DNA of 64,000 nucleotides from Himantopus leucocephalus (GCA_003993805.1 RSEF01000005.1:41117410-41181409); one strand, 5' to 3'. Positions 11,901 through 24,425 are shown, counted from the stretch's first letter. Made by a program: numbers and translations. The notes: generated by a model not told the origin, from the letters alone.

Positions 11901-14900
11901 CTGGAGAACAAAACAAGTGGCAGGGTCCCTCCAGGTCTGGTGTCACCATCCTGTGGGTGGCTGCTGGGGAGCTACCTGTACACACTGAGCAGCCCCTGAT
12001 CACCCCTCATCACGCAGGGGACAGGGGCTTCCAAGACAGCAGGCAGAGCTGCCCGGCAAGGGGACCTGCTGGGTGCCGTGATGCACCAAGCCCACGGCAC
12101 ACCTAACAATGATGTGAGACAAAGCCACGCTCATAACTGGGAAGGACCCGGCTGCCACACAAGGCTGAGCACTGAGGCTGCCTCCTGCTTACCCACCCCT
12201 TGAAACAAGAAGCATGGCAGCATGGAGGGGGGAGCAGGACTCTCACCCTCATCTTGGGCAGCCTGGGGTGCAGAGGCACCAGAGGATGGGTGGGCACACG
12301 AAGGGGTCAACAGCTCTCCCAAGTGGAAAGAAGCTCAACACAGCCCCAGATGGGAGCAGAACAGAAGATGTCCTCACACAGGTCCCCCAAGCTGAAGTCC
12401 CATTGAACATACACTAGGTCACGCTGCATGGGGATTCCCTATTCCCAGCCCTGCCGCTAATGCCAAAACAAGGCTTGGGCAAACTGTCTTCCCTATCTGT
12501 GTCTCCTTACCAGTGCAATAGGTTAATTAACGCATTTACCTTCCCAAGGGCCAGGTCAGCTAGCACACATCTTTCCTAGGAAATGAAACCTTGCTGGGGA
12601 TGTTCCCAGGTGCTGGGACTTCATTGCCTGTAACACTGGACTGCTACAGGGCTCACAGGCCACTTAGCACCTTCCAAAATAGTTCCCACCCCAGTGCAAA
12701 CCGGAGCAGACAGAGACCATTTCCAATAGCCAGTTTCCCCTTTTTGGAGAGAAAGGGGTTTGAACAGCTCAGACAGCTGAATAGCCACAGTGCCAGAGAA
12801 AGCCCTAAGGCATAGCTCACTAGTGCAGAAGTAGGCTTTCAGGTTTGCCTTTCTGGCAAAATGCAGGATGAGGCACTGGATCCACACCTGCCTCAAGTGC
12901 CAGGTACACCCTGAGGCCTCCAAACAGCACAGGCAGCAGTAAGCAACCGCAAAGCAAGCTTGCTCCTCACGCCGCAGCTAGCATGCACCATCCATGCCCA
13001 GGTGTAGTCCCCGACATGTTGTGAGAGCTTAGTGCACAGGAGGTGTCAGGTACTACTCACTGGCCTGCTCCTTTTATGGGACAGACACCTCCCTGAACCC
13101 CTTCATGGAGCTGAAGCCCGTGCCATGAAGCCTCCCTGCATCCAGAAGTACTGCTCATGGCCCTGACTGGATGCACAAACTGCAACTTGGGCAAAGGAGC
13201 TGCAGCAAGCAAGTCCTTCATCACCTGCTTTGCTGCAGCAGCCAGAGGCCACCGTCAGAATCAGGCCCCCGCCGCGCAAAGTGGTACCCAGGACGATACA
13301 AGATCTTGCAGTGTTATATGAAACCAGAGTGAAGCAACTGTGACAGGCACTAGGGGGAAGGAAAACAAGAAAACAGTAGTAAGATCATGGCTTCACATAG
13401 TTTCAGCATGTGCACAGCCTCACCAATGATCACATACTGTTTCTGAAGCATTCAGTAGAACCATTTTTTTTTTTCACCATTTATTTTAACAGCAATCTAT
13501 GCATCATCTTTCAACTTCATGCAGCACTCTGCTGCCAGATACGCTGACTCCATTCAGGTCATTTACAGCATCCTCGCAGAAGGCCAGGGGGACCATTAGA
13601 TCATCAGGTCTGCCTTTCTACTGCAGGACAGTGAACTTCATCCAACTGCATATGAAATATTTGCAGTCAGACCCAATGAAGAACATTAGCAAAAGGCTGC
13701 TGGCATCGATGAGCCACTGAAAATCCTCTGCCAAGTCCACATCAGCATTAACTGCCTCCGCTCCTGAGCAGTCCTACATACACACTGCAGCAAGAACCTA
13801 TATCCCACAAACCCTGGGTAAAGCAGGACTACAGCCACCACAGACGCTGTCTACAACAGCAGTTAAGCAAGAACTGGGGCACAGAACACACAAAAAGAAA
13901 GTGGGAAGGAGAAGAAAAGAGTGTGGGACTCCCAGCCTGTTACCTGGGGAGCCTCATATGCCCCTGAAAATTGTCCAGGCAGGTACCAGAAGTGGAGGCT
14001 TCCCCAGACTACTCCCCCGTTACCCACCTTCCTCTCATTTTGTGTACATCACCTGAGGACCACCACCGGGACCCACCCTCCCAAGCACAGGGCAGAGGAA
14101 CGACGTGGGGTCACATCACAGGGGACACAAATAAGGGATGCATTGAGCACACGAGTACAGCCATAGCTGGCCTGCGTCAGGGCTTGAGAGCTCCCTACCC
14201 CACAACGCTTGGGAGGAAAATCTCTCCATGGACCAGAAGCTGCATCGATGAACCTATAAAACTTTAAACATCAGACAGAACACACTGGACTGGGAAGTCA
14301 CCTGCTCCATGGCACTGGGTAGAAATAGCTCATCTTCAGCAGCGGAGGTTGGTGTGTGTCTGCAAACCAGTCGGGGGGAGCTGGGCAAACATGCAGGTTA
14401 AGCAGAGCACAGCAAAGCAGAGATGCTTTGGGGAATGGATTTTTTTTCCTCGCTCGGTGTTAGGAGACAGTAATTTTCTGCAATATTTCCTGTGGTGTCA
14501 AAAGGCACCTCACAATGAGCTACCAGGAGAAAATACTAAAACCCAGCTCTTGCAAGACTCACAGTTGGATGCACTCATGGCAGGGTGTGAGCACGTCCCA
14601 CCTGCAACAGGGTCAGATGTGATCAGGGTGGCAGACACATCCAAATGGTCCCCAAGAGAAAAACTCCATTTGGGGTATGCTGCTACCAAACAAAGCAAGA
14701 AAATAACTATCCAGAAAAGGATAGCGCTAATAAACAGGTTTTTCAGCCACAGGGCTGTGCGAGGCCCCTGGAGGTACCAGCAGAGAATTCTGACTGGGGA
14801 ATCAGGAAAGGCAACCCACGCAGGAGTTGAGATTTTAAGCCAAAGTAACTGTATAAATAAATAGCAGCAGGGTTTAATGCAGCCTGCAAAGCTACCTGAG

Positions 14901-17781
14901 TAAGGGAAAATGAAGGTTGTCATACTAGAGAGTAGTAGGAGTTCAGTGTAAATAGAAGAACAGAAAATATCCCACCTGGCAAAAAAATGAAACATCATGA
15001 AATGAAGTTTTTTAGGGGCCCTGAGTTTCCTGGATGGAAATGTGTCCGGTGCAGCAAGGGACGTAAGAAGATGGATGAGGTGGAAGGATGGAGTCTCACC
15101 GAATGGCTGGAGGCAGCAGCAGCTAGCTTTCCATGAGGAGTAACGCCATGTGGTTACTCACGGTCAATTATTTCAGCTAGGCTTTCTCATAAGCTCCGAA
15201 GACAGTAGGTCACAGAGAAGTTTAAAAAGTGCGGATTTGGAGCTACTGACGACAAGCCATTACACGCATGTTCCAGAGTTCAAGTTCTTGGGGATCAGAG
15301 CAAGCCCCATATCCCCAGCCATCATCTTCCACGGCAGAGCAGAAGCAGAGAGTGCAGCATAGCCTGCACAGGTAACACAGCACCAAGGCACAGCTCCTCC
15401 TTCCTCTCAGCTTGGAGGCAACGGCACTCTCCGATTCCCCAGGAAGCCAAATCTAGTGTCAATGGAGCCTAAGTGCCAGACCAACCAGCCGCGTTTACAT
15501 CCTTGATTAAGGGATGAAAGAAAGCCACTAGCAAAGAGGTTCAGCACTCTTCTGAACACAGTGTGAACCTTGGGGCTGCCCACCCGTTCCTGATAGCGGT
15601 GCAGGACGGCTGTTGTCACCGGAGCCAGCTGCAGCCTGAAAACCCGGTGGAGACTATTCAGGGTGGTCTTTGAAAAGAAACAGTCTACATCTCAGATGAC
15701 TCAAATCCAATTGAACTGCCACATGATCCCAAAGCAATGCTGACAACACTCCGACTGCAGAAAGGGTAGAATCCTCCTGAGCCCAAAGAAGCCCAAACCT
15801 GACTGAGCAGGACGGGATCTTCCCACGAGTCTCCCTCTGGGCGGCTGACAAACCAAGGCTAATGGACTGGGTAAACCAAAACCTTCTCAAGACCTACCTG
15901 CTATTGACTAGCCACTAGTGATAAATACTTTGTGTATCAAACATAATGGGAAGAGGAATAAGCTTGGGTTTACTGCTTCTGCAGATCTGTTGTAGGAAAC
16001 TACACAGAGGGGACATTTCTGTCTTTAAATTTTGCAAGGAGGCAAGTATGGGAGAGAGAAACCTCAAGGGTTAAGCTGCCTTTTGTATTTAGTGAAGCTC
16101 CCCACTTTATGTTAGCAGAAGAAGTTTCTGCCCGTGTCAGAGGGCAGCAAGCCCAGAGCCTGCCCTCTGTGTCCCCCCGGCACGGAAAGCGGGCATGTGC
16201 TGCCACATGGGTTGGTCAAACTGCCCGCACGACAGCTTCAGTAGCCCTTTGCAGCCGGCAGAGGAGCTCATCACGAGGGGCATTAGCCATGGGGCAGCAG
16301 AGAGGGAACTGGAGAGGAAGGGGCCCAGGGCCGAAGGGTATGTCAGCGCTGCGCCAGACGTCCCGCTCGCAGGCTCCCCTCGCAGCGGAGCAGCTGGCCT
16401 TGCCATATGATCTCCTCTCCACCTCCACAGGGCTGTAGCCAGAGACTGGAGCTGGAAGCAGCCCTGCCAGGCAAGTCATAGGAAGCCTCCCCCAGCTGAG
16501 CCAGCTGAAGCCATGGGAAGCTGCCGCGCCGAGTGCTTACAAGGGGCCCATTATGGGAGGAAGGAGCCAAGAGGCCAGGTACCTGCAGCAAGAGCGGCTG
16601 CAGCCGGACTCCGTCCCGCAGAGCCAAGCGAGCCCCTCCAGCCTCTCCCGCCACCCACCTACCATGGCCACGCTGCCTTCCCCCCAGCAGCCCCCCACCC
16701 CACACACTTTCGGGGACAGCCGTAGGCAGCCCGGGAGAGCGGCTGTCGAACACCAGCCGCCTGCCGCGCTGCGCAGCTGTCTGACCTGCCAAAGCCCCGA
16801 TGTGTCAGCAGAAGGGCACCACATCCAGCACGCTTGTAAACCGCACAGCCCCGTGCGACGGGAAGCCGGCAGCACGCCCTCCCGCCCACTTCACACTCAC
16901 ACACGCGTGCGGGCACACGGATACACACGCACGATGGATACACACACACGACGGATCGCGGGGGCGAGAGCAGCGCAACGGCTCGCCGCACGTGCGGGAC
17001 AGACGCGCGGCACGAGAGCGCGCACCGAGCGGGCTCCCGCTCTGCTCCGGGGCCCGGGCCCGGTGCCAGAGCCAGCCGAGGGGTAGCACGACCCAAGCTC
17101 CCCCACCGCACATCACCCCCGTGACCGCCGCGGGCACAGGCAGCGGGGCGTCCCGCGGGGGACGGGGCAGCGCCCGCGGGGATGGAAGGAGGGATGCACC
17201 GGGATGCAGCACAGGGCTCAGGACGGGACCCGGCTCCTCCGTCTGGGGCTCCCCGGCGCCGGGACCACCGGGGCTCACGCTACGCACCCCCAGGAAGGTC
17301 CCCACGGCCGCAGCACTTACCCCGCCATCCTCCCTCTGCCGCTTGGCTCCTTTGCCCGGGGCACGACCCGGGCTTTCAGCCCGCTGCCCTGCCGCTGGCG
17401 GGAGGGGTCCAGCCTGTTCCTCTGCCCCGGGCCGGGACCGAGCCCGGTATCGCCCGCCTGGCCCCGGGAGACGGGCAGCCCACCGTCGGGACGCTGCCTC
17501 CGGCCGTCGCCGCCGCCGCCGCTCGGGCTCGCCGCGGCAGCCGCGGTGCCGCGGTCCACGTGGAGGGCGGCGGGGAGGGGCCGTGCCGGCGGGGGGGGTC
17601 TGGGCGCCGGGGACAGGCTGTGCGCCGTGCCCGCCGCCCCCAGGGCAGCCCCCCGGCCCCGCGGCCGCGCCGCCCCCCCGCTCCCCGGCTCCAGCCTGGC
17701 CGCGGAGTCCGGCCGGCAGCCGGCGAAGCCCAGGAGGGCGGCAAAGGTGAGCGGGAGGAGGTTGGCGGCGGCGCCCCGCAT
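2751..17781 (-). CDS. LTBP2: Latent TGF-beta binding protein 2, 5' part (coding exons 1-3; gene continues left of the window)
   Basis: LTBP2 is a secreted extracellular-matrix glycoprotein of elastic microfibrils, built of EGF-like repeats and TB (8-Cys) domains; unlike other LTBPs it does not bind latent TGF-beta. Coding exons on the minus strand are 17781-17321 (461 nt), 8929-8859 (71 nt) and 2994-2751 (244 nt). Donor and acceptor phases match at both joins (2+1 nt and 1+2 nt), giving 258 codons plus 2 nt. The order is signal peptide, low-complexity basic/proline-rich N-terminal region, a short Cys module ([20 protein letters not shown]) and the first EGF-like domain ([18 protein letters not shown], then [12 protein letters not shown]). 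These match the N-terminus of mammalian LTBP2. The conserved block before the first hybrid domain is not in the window, so later exons must lie at coordinates below 1. The position next to AREL1 and FCF1 supports LTBP2 over LTBP1, 3 or 4. Confidence 0.93.
2993..3076. repeat. Direct duplication of about 41 bp around an N, next to the LTBP2 exon 3 acceptor
   Basis: Bases 2993-3033 and 3035-3075 are nearly identical, with an N between them at 3034. The first copy includes the true acceptor of LTBP2 exon 3. The second copy carries an acceptor-like CCCCAG in the same place, which creates a decoy splice site in the assembly. Confidence 0.85.
5560..5650 (-). mobile_element. Possible degenerate CR1-like fragment
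   Basis: The string gaaggtcatcaagtccaacc followed by a cagg/cccagcccagggct pattern resembles the antisense 3' part of CR1 elements. It is too short and diverged for a firm call. Confidence 0.35.
6115..6280 (-). mobile_element. MIR-type SINE remnant, antisense
   Basis: The plus strand reads catctccattttgcagatgc, then a degenerate form of the MIR core and tRNA-derived head in reverse order (cacactgtgag, gcagagccagcaactc, cttcatccagtatcttaact). This matches the reverse complement of the MIR/CORE-SINE consensus as I remember it. It is old and substituted, in LTBP2 intron 2. Confidence 0.65.
7330..8660. promoter_or_regulatory. Candidate intronic regulatory block in LTBP2 intron 1/2
   Basis: Unlike surrounding intron, this stretch lacks visible repeats and mixes GC-rich parts with AT-rich cores such as ttaattgctttccttaatag near 8382-8401 and ctaataatgataatgaagta near 8614-8633. 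A TGAGTCAGC (AP-1/MARE-like) is at about 7764-7772. It lies in LTBP2 intron 2, just downstream of exon 2 in gene orientation. This composition is typical of conserved noncoding elements, but conservation cannot be seen from one sequence. Confidence 0.3.
8859..8929 (-). CDS. LTBP2: LTBP2 coding exon 2: short cysteine module
   Basis: This 71-nt exon lies between an acceptor ending CTTAG and a donor C|GTGAGT. It encodes [20 protein letters not shown] followed by CIK. The near-invariant CCPGWT core and the spacing of the cysteines are those of the module just before the first EGF-like domain of LTBP2. Its first base completes the glycine codon from exon 1, and its last base starts the proline codon of exon 3. 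Confidence 0.93.
12440..12560 (+). mobile_element. MIR-type SINE remnant, sense
   Basis: The order of motifs follows MIR in sense: agccctgccgctaatgcc, aaggcttgggcaaactg, cttccctatctgtgtctcct, then an AT-rich part. It lies in LTBP2 intron 1. Identification is by eye only. Confidence 0.5.
16885..16955. repeat. Imperfect CA-rich microsatellite
   Basis: Repeated cacac/acacgc units (for example ttcacactcacacacgcgtg and gatacacacacacgacgg) form an interrupted dinucleotide tract at the left edge of the LTBP2 CpG island. Confidence 0.7.
17321..17781 (-). CDS. LTBP2: LTBP2 coding exon 1: signal peptide and low-complexity N-terminus
   Basis: Translation starts at the ATG at 17781-17779 and runs 153 codons plus 2 nt to a consensus donor (GG|GTAAGT, intron from 17320). 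Residues 1 to about 22 form a signal peptide with the hydrophobic core [15 protein letters not shown], ending near a Cys-Arg. The remainder is rich in Arg, Pro, Ala and Gly, without domains, like the poorly conserved first exon of mammalian LTBP2. The exon lies inside a CpG island, which makes all six frames open for long distances. This frame is chosen for the signal peptide and because its donor phase matches the Cys-rich second exon. The exact transcription start is not visible. Confidence 0.85.
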
Positions 17782-20321
17782 GGTGTCAGCCGGTGGCGGG
17801 GCTGGGGGGGGAGTGGGGGGGAGACGGGCGGCGCGGAGCGCTCAGCGCCCGGCTGGCATCCTCCGGCCGGCGCGGGGCAGCGGGGACCGCCGGCTCTCCG
17901 CCCTCCGCTCACCGCCCCATCCCGCTCCGGGGCTCCGCCGGGACCTGCCGCCCACCAGGGCCGGGGGCGCAGACGGCAGGGCTGGGGGCAGGGGCGCGGG
18001 CTGCCGAGCGGCCCCCGCAGGAGGAGGACGAGGAGGAGGGAGGAAGGCGGCCGGCCCCGCTCAGCCGGGCTGCCAGCGAGCTCCCGCGCTCCGCAGGCAG
18101 CTCCGAGCACCTTCGCGCCTGCCTCTGGCACTGGCAGCGCCTGGAGGGGATGGAGGGTTTTATTTTTGGAAACCTCCCCCTTTTGTGTCTTTTTGATGCT
18201 GACATCCCCCCCCCCCTCCCCTCCAGAGGACACGGCTCGGCCCCCCTCCTTAGGAGAGGAGACATTCCAGCAACACCCACTTTGGCAAAGGGAAACAAAC
18301 TACAACAGAGAAGCCTTAACCCCTGCCTGGCCGGGGAGACCCGTCCGCCGCCTGCCCGGGAGCCGGCGTGCAGCCCCCGCTGCCCGGCCCGCAGCGAGCC
18401 GCCGGTTCTCGCCGCAGCTGGAAGCGCTCCGGGACTGTGGAGCAGCCCGGAGCAGCCCGGGTGTGGGGTGCACGGAGCAGGAGGCGCGGATGCCGGAGGA
18501 ACACACCGCCGCCCCCCAGCAGCTGGGGATTTCTGGAGTTGCATCGGCAGCATCAGCCCTCTTGCTGGTTTTGATCGCATCTCCCAGGAGAAAGGCATGG
18601 CAATGGGAAGAGCTTTAGTTGCCGTCCCACCCTGGCTTCGGAGCTCTCAGATGCCCTCAAATCCAGCTCGGGGCTTTATACTCTTACTTGTATCGATCCA
18701 GGCTAGAAGAGGACCCACCTAAAGGGGTGGTGTCCTTCTCCAGGTCCTTCAGCTAAGAGAAATCTTCCAGGAGACATACCCCACCAGCTTGGAGTAGGTG
18801 TCCCTCCCTCCCCCCATCTGTCTCTGCATGAGCATCTGGAGGTCGAGGGGTGACTTGAAATGACTGCTTTATGTGCACAGAGAAAGACTGAGGGAAGAGT
18901 GAGAGGAGGGAGAAAGGGTGCAGAAGTCCCCTTTCTGTCACACACATCAGCTTGGCCTTGTCCTCTGCCACATCTCTGCTGCTCTCTGCTGCCCTTGGCT
19001 ATCTCAGGCAGGGAGTTAATCCTCCCAGAGGAGTGCAGGCTCACTCCCAGCTCAGCAACACGGCTTATGTGAGCTGGGCTCATACTGGCTCACAGCAGTG
19101 GCTGTGAACTTGGTGGGTGGCTAAAGACCTCTCACGGCATGTCTGTGCACAAGGAGGCAGAGGAGGGGCACCACAGGTGCTCACGGGAAGGAGATGCTCA
19201 CTGGTATATGTCCCTGCAGTGGGTCCTGTGGCCAGTAACATCATGCCAAGCTCAGGCGGGTGAAAGGTGGACATCACTTGACATCCCAACTGAGCGCTGC
19301 GTCTGGATGCCTGCAGGACAACAAAGATACTCTGCGTGCACACAGAGCAATCCCTTGGGTGTACCTTCACACCTTCCAGCAGCTCGCTGGATAGAGGCTC
19401 CTTCAGCCAGGTGCTGCAGCTCAGCCCCTGGTTTTAAAAGACAAATTGTTGTATCAGCCCATTAATTTGTCTAATTTCTTTTGTCCCTTCTGATGCGTGG
19501 GGTGGCTGCAACATAGGGCACTGGCCCTCCTCCATGCCCACTGCTCCCCCAGCCCCTTACAGCACCCTGTCCCACTGACACTCCTCTCCATCCAGCCTCT
19601 CCCACTCCAGGTGCTGCCTCCCCTGGCCCTCACCGAGCCATCTGCTTCCCAAAAGGTTTGTAGCAGAGGGGTCCAGCTCCCCCAGTGCCAACTCTCCAGC
19701 CTCCAGCAGTTGCACTCCTAAAGCCTCTCCCAGTTGAAACCAGTAGCTCTAGCTCCCTTCTTCCCACTGACCCTTGTCTTTTAGGCTTTCTGGGAGCACA
19801 GCCATCCCCTCCCTGGGATGGGAGCACTGCTGCCTGCCCACCAGGGTGCAGAGGAGCCAGGAAAGCAGTGGAAGCACAGGGAATGAATCCCCCAAAAGCA
19901 CACTAGGTCTGGAGCACAGCAGGACCCCAGCACATCCCTTCTGGATACGGTCCTGCAAGTGAGGGAGAGGGGAGGTAACTTGGCAGGTAAGCCCAGGAGT
20001 GACAGGGCTGAGTGGGTTCAGGCTTTGACCTTGGCGCTGGCCGCTGGCTTACAGGGCAGCAGCGTCAGAGGAAATACCAGCGGGTGCTTTGGCACTTCCT
20101 GGGATGCCATCAGCTCGCCCGCCCGCCCCACCGGGGCAGAGCCACCGCTTGGGCAGGAGATTGCGTGGCCCTGGATGCTGTGAGCAGTGCCCGATAACAG
20201 CCGTGGCTCGTTTCTTTGTTCTGAGGAAGAGGAATGTCCTTTCCATCCTCACCTAATTACTTTCTTATGCAGCAGTGGAAAGAATGCTTGTGCCTAAACC
20301 TGACACGAGAAAATTATCAAC

Positions 20322-20345
20322 GCCATAAACAAAGCCATAAACAAA
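20322..20345. repeat. 12-bp tandem pair
   Basis: The 12-mer gccataaacaaa is present twice head-to-tail without change. Confidence 0.9.
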
Positions 20346-23300
20346 GCAGCTGAGAGCCCGGGCAGTGCTCGAAGCTAGAGCAGGAAACCCCGAAGTGGGC
20401 TCAGTTGGGGTGCAAGTGGATTCCTGCTCCCCAGAGGCACTGGGTCACCCTGGGGGAGAAGGAGACCTGTGGTATCCCCAGGGGACCGCACCTCCGCAGA
20501 AGCCCACTCTCAGGCCCTGATGGCAGCAGAACTGCCGGAGCCTGTGCCTCCCCAACAGGGCCGGGGAATGAGATGTGCAAACCCAATGAAGCCATCGACA
20601 ACCCTCCAGTAACTCTCGCAGCTGCTCCCGGCTGCAGTGGAGCCCAGCCCAGGGAGGTGGCATCCCTTCTCAAATCAGCTTCACTCCACGTTCACACTAA
20701 CACCCCTGCCAGAGCTGCACACCGAGCTCCTTCCAGCCCCACACATGCAAATGCTCATTTGCTTTCGCAAGGATGTGCCGGCGCCGTAAGCACTGCGGCA
20801 GAGCAGGGACGAGCCGAGGACAGCGAGCCCCAGCCCCATCACCCCAGGGCTGCCCGGCACAGGGGACACAGGCAGAGTCTCAGGCGCCTGGGGAGGGGAG
20901 CGACTGCATCCCCGGTGCAGTTGGGCGATGCGCAGGTGCTCGGGCACAGGCTCGCTGCCTCCCAGCCCCACGGCTCGTTTCCTATTCAGCCATCCCTGAA
21001 AAGGAACCCATTGAAAATGGGGAAGCACAGGGGAGTTGTAGTGCGGGTTGAGCACCAGCGTGCTGCTCAGCGGGCAAACATGAAATACCTCATTCCTCAG
21101 GAACTCGCGCAGGCAGAGTTCGGATGGTCGGGCTGCTTGCCACTGAGATCAAACCTGCACGTGGGAAGAGAGATCAGGAGCGGAGAGAGGATGGGGCAGA
21201 AAGCCGGTGAGCAGGGCTCAACAGGCCAGCCCCTGGCAGGGGGGAGTGCAGGGCTCCTCGGGGAGGGGGGCAAGCTGCAGGTGGGCAGCTCAAAGTGGTC
21301 TTTGGTGCCCTCACTTCCCCTTGATACACCGCACAAGCTTCTAGGCAGCAGAGATGGTACCAGAGGAGAGGCCAAGGGCAGAGGCAGCTGCAGCAGCTCT
21401 CCAAGTTCACGCTTTCCAGGGTCAGGACACAGAGGCGAAAGAGGCAGACCTGGGAGCCAGCACAGAAAGCAATAGGCTCATCACACTCTGCAGAGGAGAG
21501 GAGCAAGGGTGGACTGTGCTGACAGCGTGGCCCTTCTCACCTGCCACCGCTACAGCAGAGGAGGAGCAGTGCTTGGGCAGCTGAGGATCGAAGCCATGGG
21601 GCCAGAGGCAAAGGGGTCAAGGTGGGCTGTGCCCTGGAGAGATGAGCACAAGTGAGGTCTCCTTGAGCCCCCTCGAAGGGCAGGGAGAAGGAGCTCTTCA
21701 GGACTGCGCTGATGGGGATCCGTCTGCGCCAGGACCCCTCATGCCCTCATTCCCCTACCCGTTGTGTCCGCACCACCTCTGCACTAACCCCTTGGGGGGT
21801 TAGCACCTGGGGGCCACGCTTCCAGGGCCAGTTGGCCCCCAGATGTGACTCCTGGCACTGTATCCCTTAGATTAATTAGCCCCTTTTCTTCCTCTTCAGA
21901 AGGGTTCACAACCCACATGTGCTTCTTCCTCTGCTGTGAGCAGACCCCTAACGCGCTGCAGATGGGACACATTCCACGGATTCAGAAGCCGCCTGCAGCT
22001 CCCACAGAGGGAGAAGGACCACTCCCCCCTCTCAGGGCTGAAGAGCAGGGGAAGGCTGGCCAGCCCCACCAGCTTAAAAATGAGGGTGCAGAGCCAGCCT
22101 TTCAGAGGCACAAGTCACAGCTTCTCTGAAAAGAGCCATCTCACACTACGAGGGAGGACCTCTGGAGAGGACCTCTGTAACCATAGGCATCAGAGAGGCA
22201 GGAAAAGGAGCTTCTGAATTTGTGAATACAGCCAGCAAATCCTCCACAGGCACCATTCTCAGCCCTTAGCTCTGCCATGAGTTACACACAGCTCAGCACA
22301 CTCATGCTTACAGCAACCAGGGAAGGAGACGTTCCCACCGGACAGATGAGCCACTACAGCCACACACCCTGGCCCTCCAGCCACCTCCACCCGCTCTTGG
22401 TGTGTCCCTCAGAGCCTTGGGGTACATCCCAGCCTCTCCCCATGAGGCGGTGGCCAGCAGGCAGCTGAGAACCATGTAAGCAACAGTTTGTTGTCAGAAA
22501 ACAGAAGAGAAACTGTCCAGCAGCTCCGAGTCAAAAGCCAAGGTTTGCTGGTTTTATTGTTCCTTCTGCTTTCATTTAACCAGGACCATCTCCGAGATGG
22601 AGGAGGGAGGCACAGACCAGCCAAGTGGGTGTCCCAGAGCCGGACTCCTTGGTAGTGTTGTTGTCCAAACACATGTCTGTGCATTACCAAGGGGTGAGAC
22701 CACACGCTGGAAAGGAGGTTACAACAGGAGACAAAAACATGCCGCTAGGCAGAAGAAACCTGGAGAGCAGGACCAGATGGCAGAACCCAAGGGACGGGAG
22801 TGCAGAGTGAGGCAGAGCGAAAGTTGCTGTGGGCTACTGCTGCAGAAAGGCTCTGGTGGGGCTGGCTGCAGAGCACAGCTGGTTCCGTATTTATCCATCA
22901 CACTATTTCAAGCCCCTTCAGCAACTCTCCAGGAGAAGGAAAAAAAAAAAAAAGATAAAAACTCAGCTAGAATGTGACTCATGTAGAGCTACAGCAGCTC
23001 AGGGGGACCTGTCCATTTATAATTAATGAAGTCCTGTTTGCAATGATCCAACTGCAATCTCCCCTCTCCTCAGGAGGCTGGTCTGGCCTCTCTGCTTCTT
23101 CGATACCTGCGGCTGGAACCGCACATGGCAGGGAGAGGGGCCTGGAAACCAGGAAAGTCTGACTGTCCCCTAGGAGCACAGAGGCTGCCCTGACCAGGAA
23201 ACCCATTCCATCATGCTTTCCCTGCGCAAGCAAGCCTGCTTGGGACATCAACCTGATGGGGGGCTTCAACCGGAGCACTCATTAGTCAGCTGTCCTCACT

Positions 23301-24254
23301 AAGGGAGGAAAGGAAAGGAAAGAAGGAAGCAGAACCTCTTGCCATTTTTAAAGTCTGTGACCCATGAACAGGGAATGCTCCCCACATGGTCGGGACACTG
23401 TTGAAAGGAGTATGGAAAGGGCCCTGATAGTGTGAATTTCTGTAGCCTTCTCTTCCCCTTTTCACTGGGATCTTGACACCAGGAGACTTTTTCTGCAGCA
23501 GCCCTCAGACAGCTTGTCACAGACTGGAAGGGAACAGGGAAGCGGGAGCAACAGCTTGAGGATACGCAGGTAGCACAGGGTGCTCTCATCAGTGGAAAGT
23601 TTCCCTTCCTGGAGTCTGGTACTACTTCACAGGCAGCGCTTCCCAAGGAGCCTGTAAACTGGAGAAGAGAAAAGATAAAGATCCAAGCAAGGTGACCCAA
23701 CAGCGAGGACAGAAGAAACCAGGCAATCCCCAGACTGTGCTGAAGAACCTCTTCCTGAGAAATTCCTCCCACACTGACCTTCCCTCAAAAGCACCACATT
23801 TCCGTTGCATTATCTTAAACAACAAAAAGACCACAAAAAAACCAAACCTGAATCAAACTTTGAATTCTACTGACTGTTTGGGGTTAAAGTCATTTAATTC
23901 CTGCTTCTGGTTCCAAAGCAATCTTCCTAAAAAGTAACGACTCATTTCCTTGAAGTTGCTGTTCCTTCCTTAAGACCCTCAGCTTAGCTGCCCAGAGCAT
24001 GGGGAACTTGGACTGGACGTCCTTCAGCCCATCAGCTTTGCAAGTCAGAGGAAAACTGATGATGGCCACACAGATCCTGAAATGGGAATGATTGGTGGGG
24101 CTGACGTTATATCTGTATTTTAGTTTGGTTACTCTGCCATCCTGAAATTGCAGGCCTGCTCCCCATCACAGGATTTTAGGTGCTTTCCTACCAATTTGGG
24201 TGCTGGAATGGCTGTGTGAGCAGTGATCTCAGCTCATTAAAATGCAGTGATTTC

Positions 24255-24425
24255 AAGTGGATGTTTAATAGCTTATTAATAAGCGAATCTTAGGGAACTG
24301 CAAAAAGTGGCAATTATTAGGTGGTGTGTGTTAGAGCTAAAGTAGTCAGTCATCAAGCAATAGACTAGTTCATTGACACTTTACAGTCCCATTGGGCAAT
24401 TATTAGGATTAGGCTGAGTACCCGA
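24255..24425. repeat. AT-rich block with 14-bp palindrome and repeated 13-mer
   Basis: A perfect 14-base palindrome, gcttattaataagc, lies at 24271-24284. An identical 13-mer, ggcaattattagg, occurs at 24309-24321 and again at 24395-24407. The TAATTA/ATTA-type cores are homeodomain-like binding motifs. This is a candidate noncoding regulatory element on motif grounds only. Confidence 0.4.

Larger units (their letters stand above)
8930..17320 (-). other. LTBP2 intron 1
   Basis: The intron is about 8.4 kb and shows no further LTBP2 exon. It holds a MIR-type SINE remnant near 12440-12560, a poly-T run near 13465, and a GC-rich, partly purine-tract region at 16.0-16.9 kb leading into the CpG island. 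Around 16885-16950 is an imperfect CA/CG-rich microsatellite. Open frames in the 14 to 16 kb part lack recognisable domains. Confidence 0.8.
16550..18620. promoter_or_regulatory. CpG island covering LTBP2 exon 1 and its promoter
   Basis: A long stretch is visibly very rich in G+C and in CpG dinucleotides, unlike the sequence on either side. It contains LTBP2 coding exon 1 and extends upstream on the minus strand, as expected for a CpG-island promoter. A TATA-like AAAATAAAA on the minus strand (18167-18159) lies about 380 bases upstream of the ATG and could place a start near 18130. A second TATAAA (about 18680-18675, minus) lies farther out. Both are motif matches only. The long plus-strand reading frames here follow from the base composition. 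Confidence 0.6.

Noticed and set aside
17182..18618. Plus-strand open frame of 478 codons (and overlapping frames of 316, 330 and 309 codons)
   Set aside because: It lies antisense to LTBP2 exon 1 in a CpG island where stops are rare in all frames. The translation is Arg/Pro/Gly/Ala-rich with no domain and no similarity I recognise.
20405..21475. Plus-strand open frame of 356 codons in the intergenic region
   Set aside because: No recognisable domain, a biased composition, no splice context, and not part of a known gene in this block.
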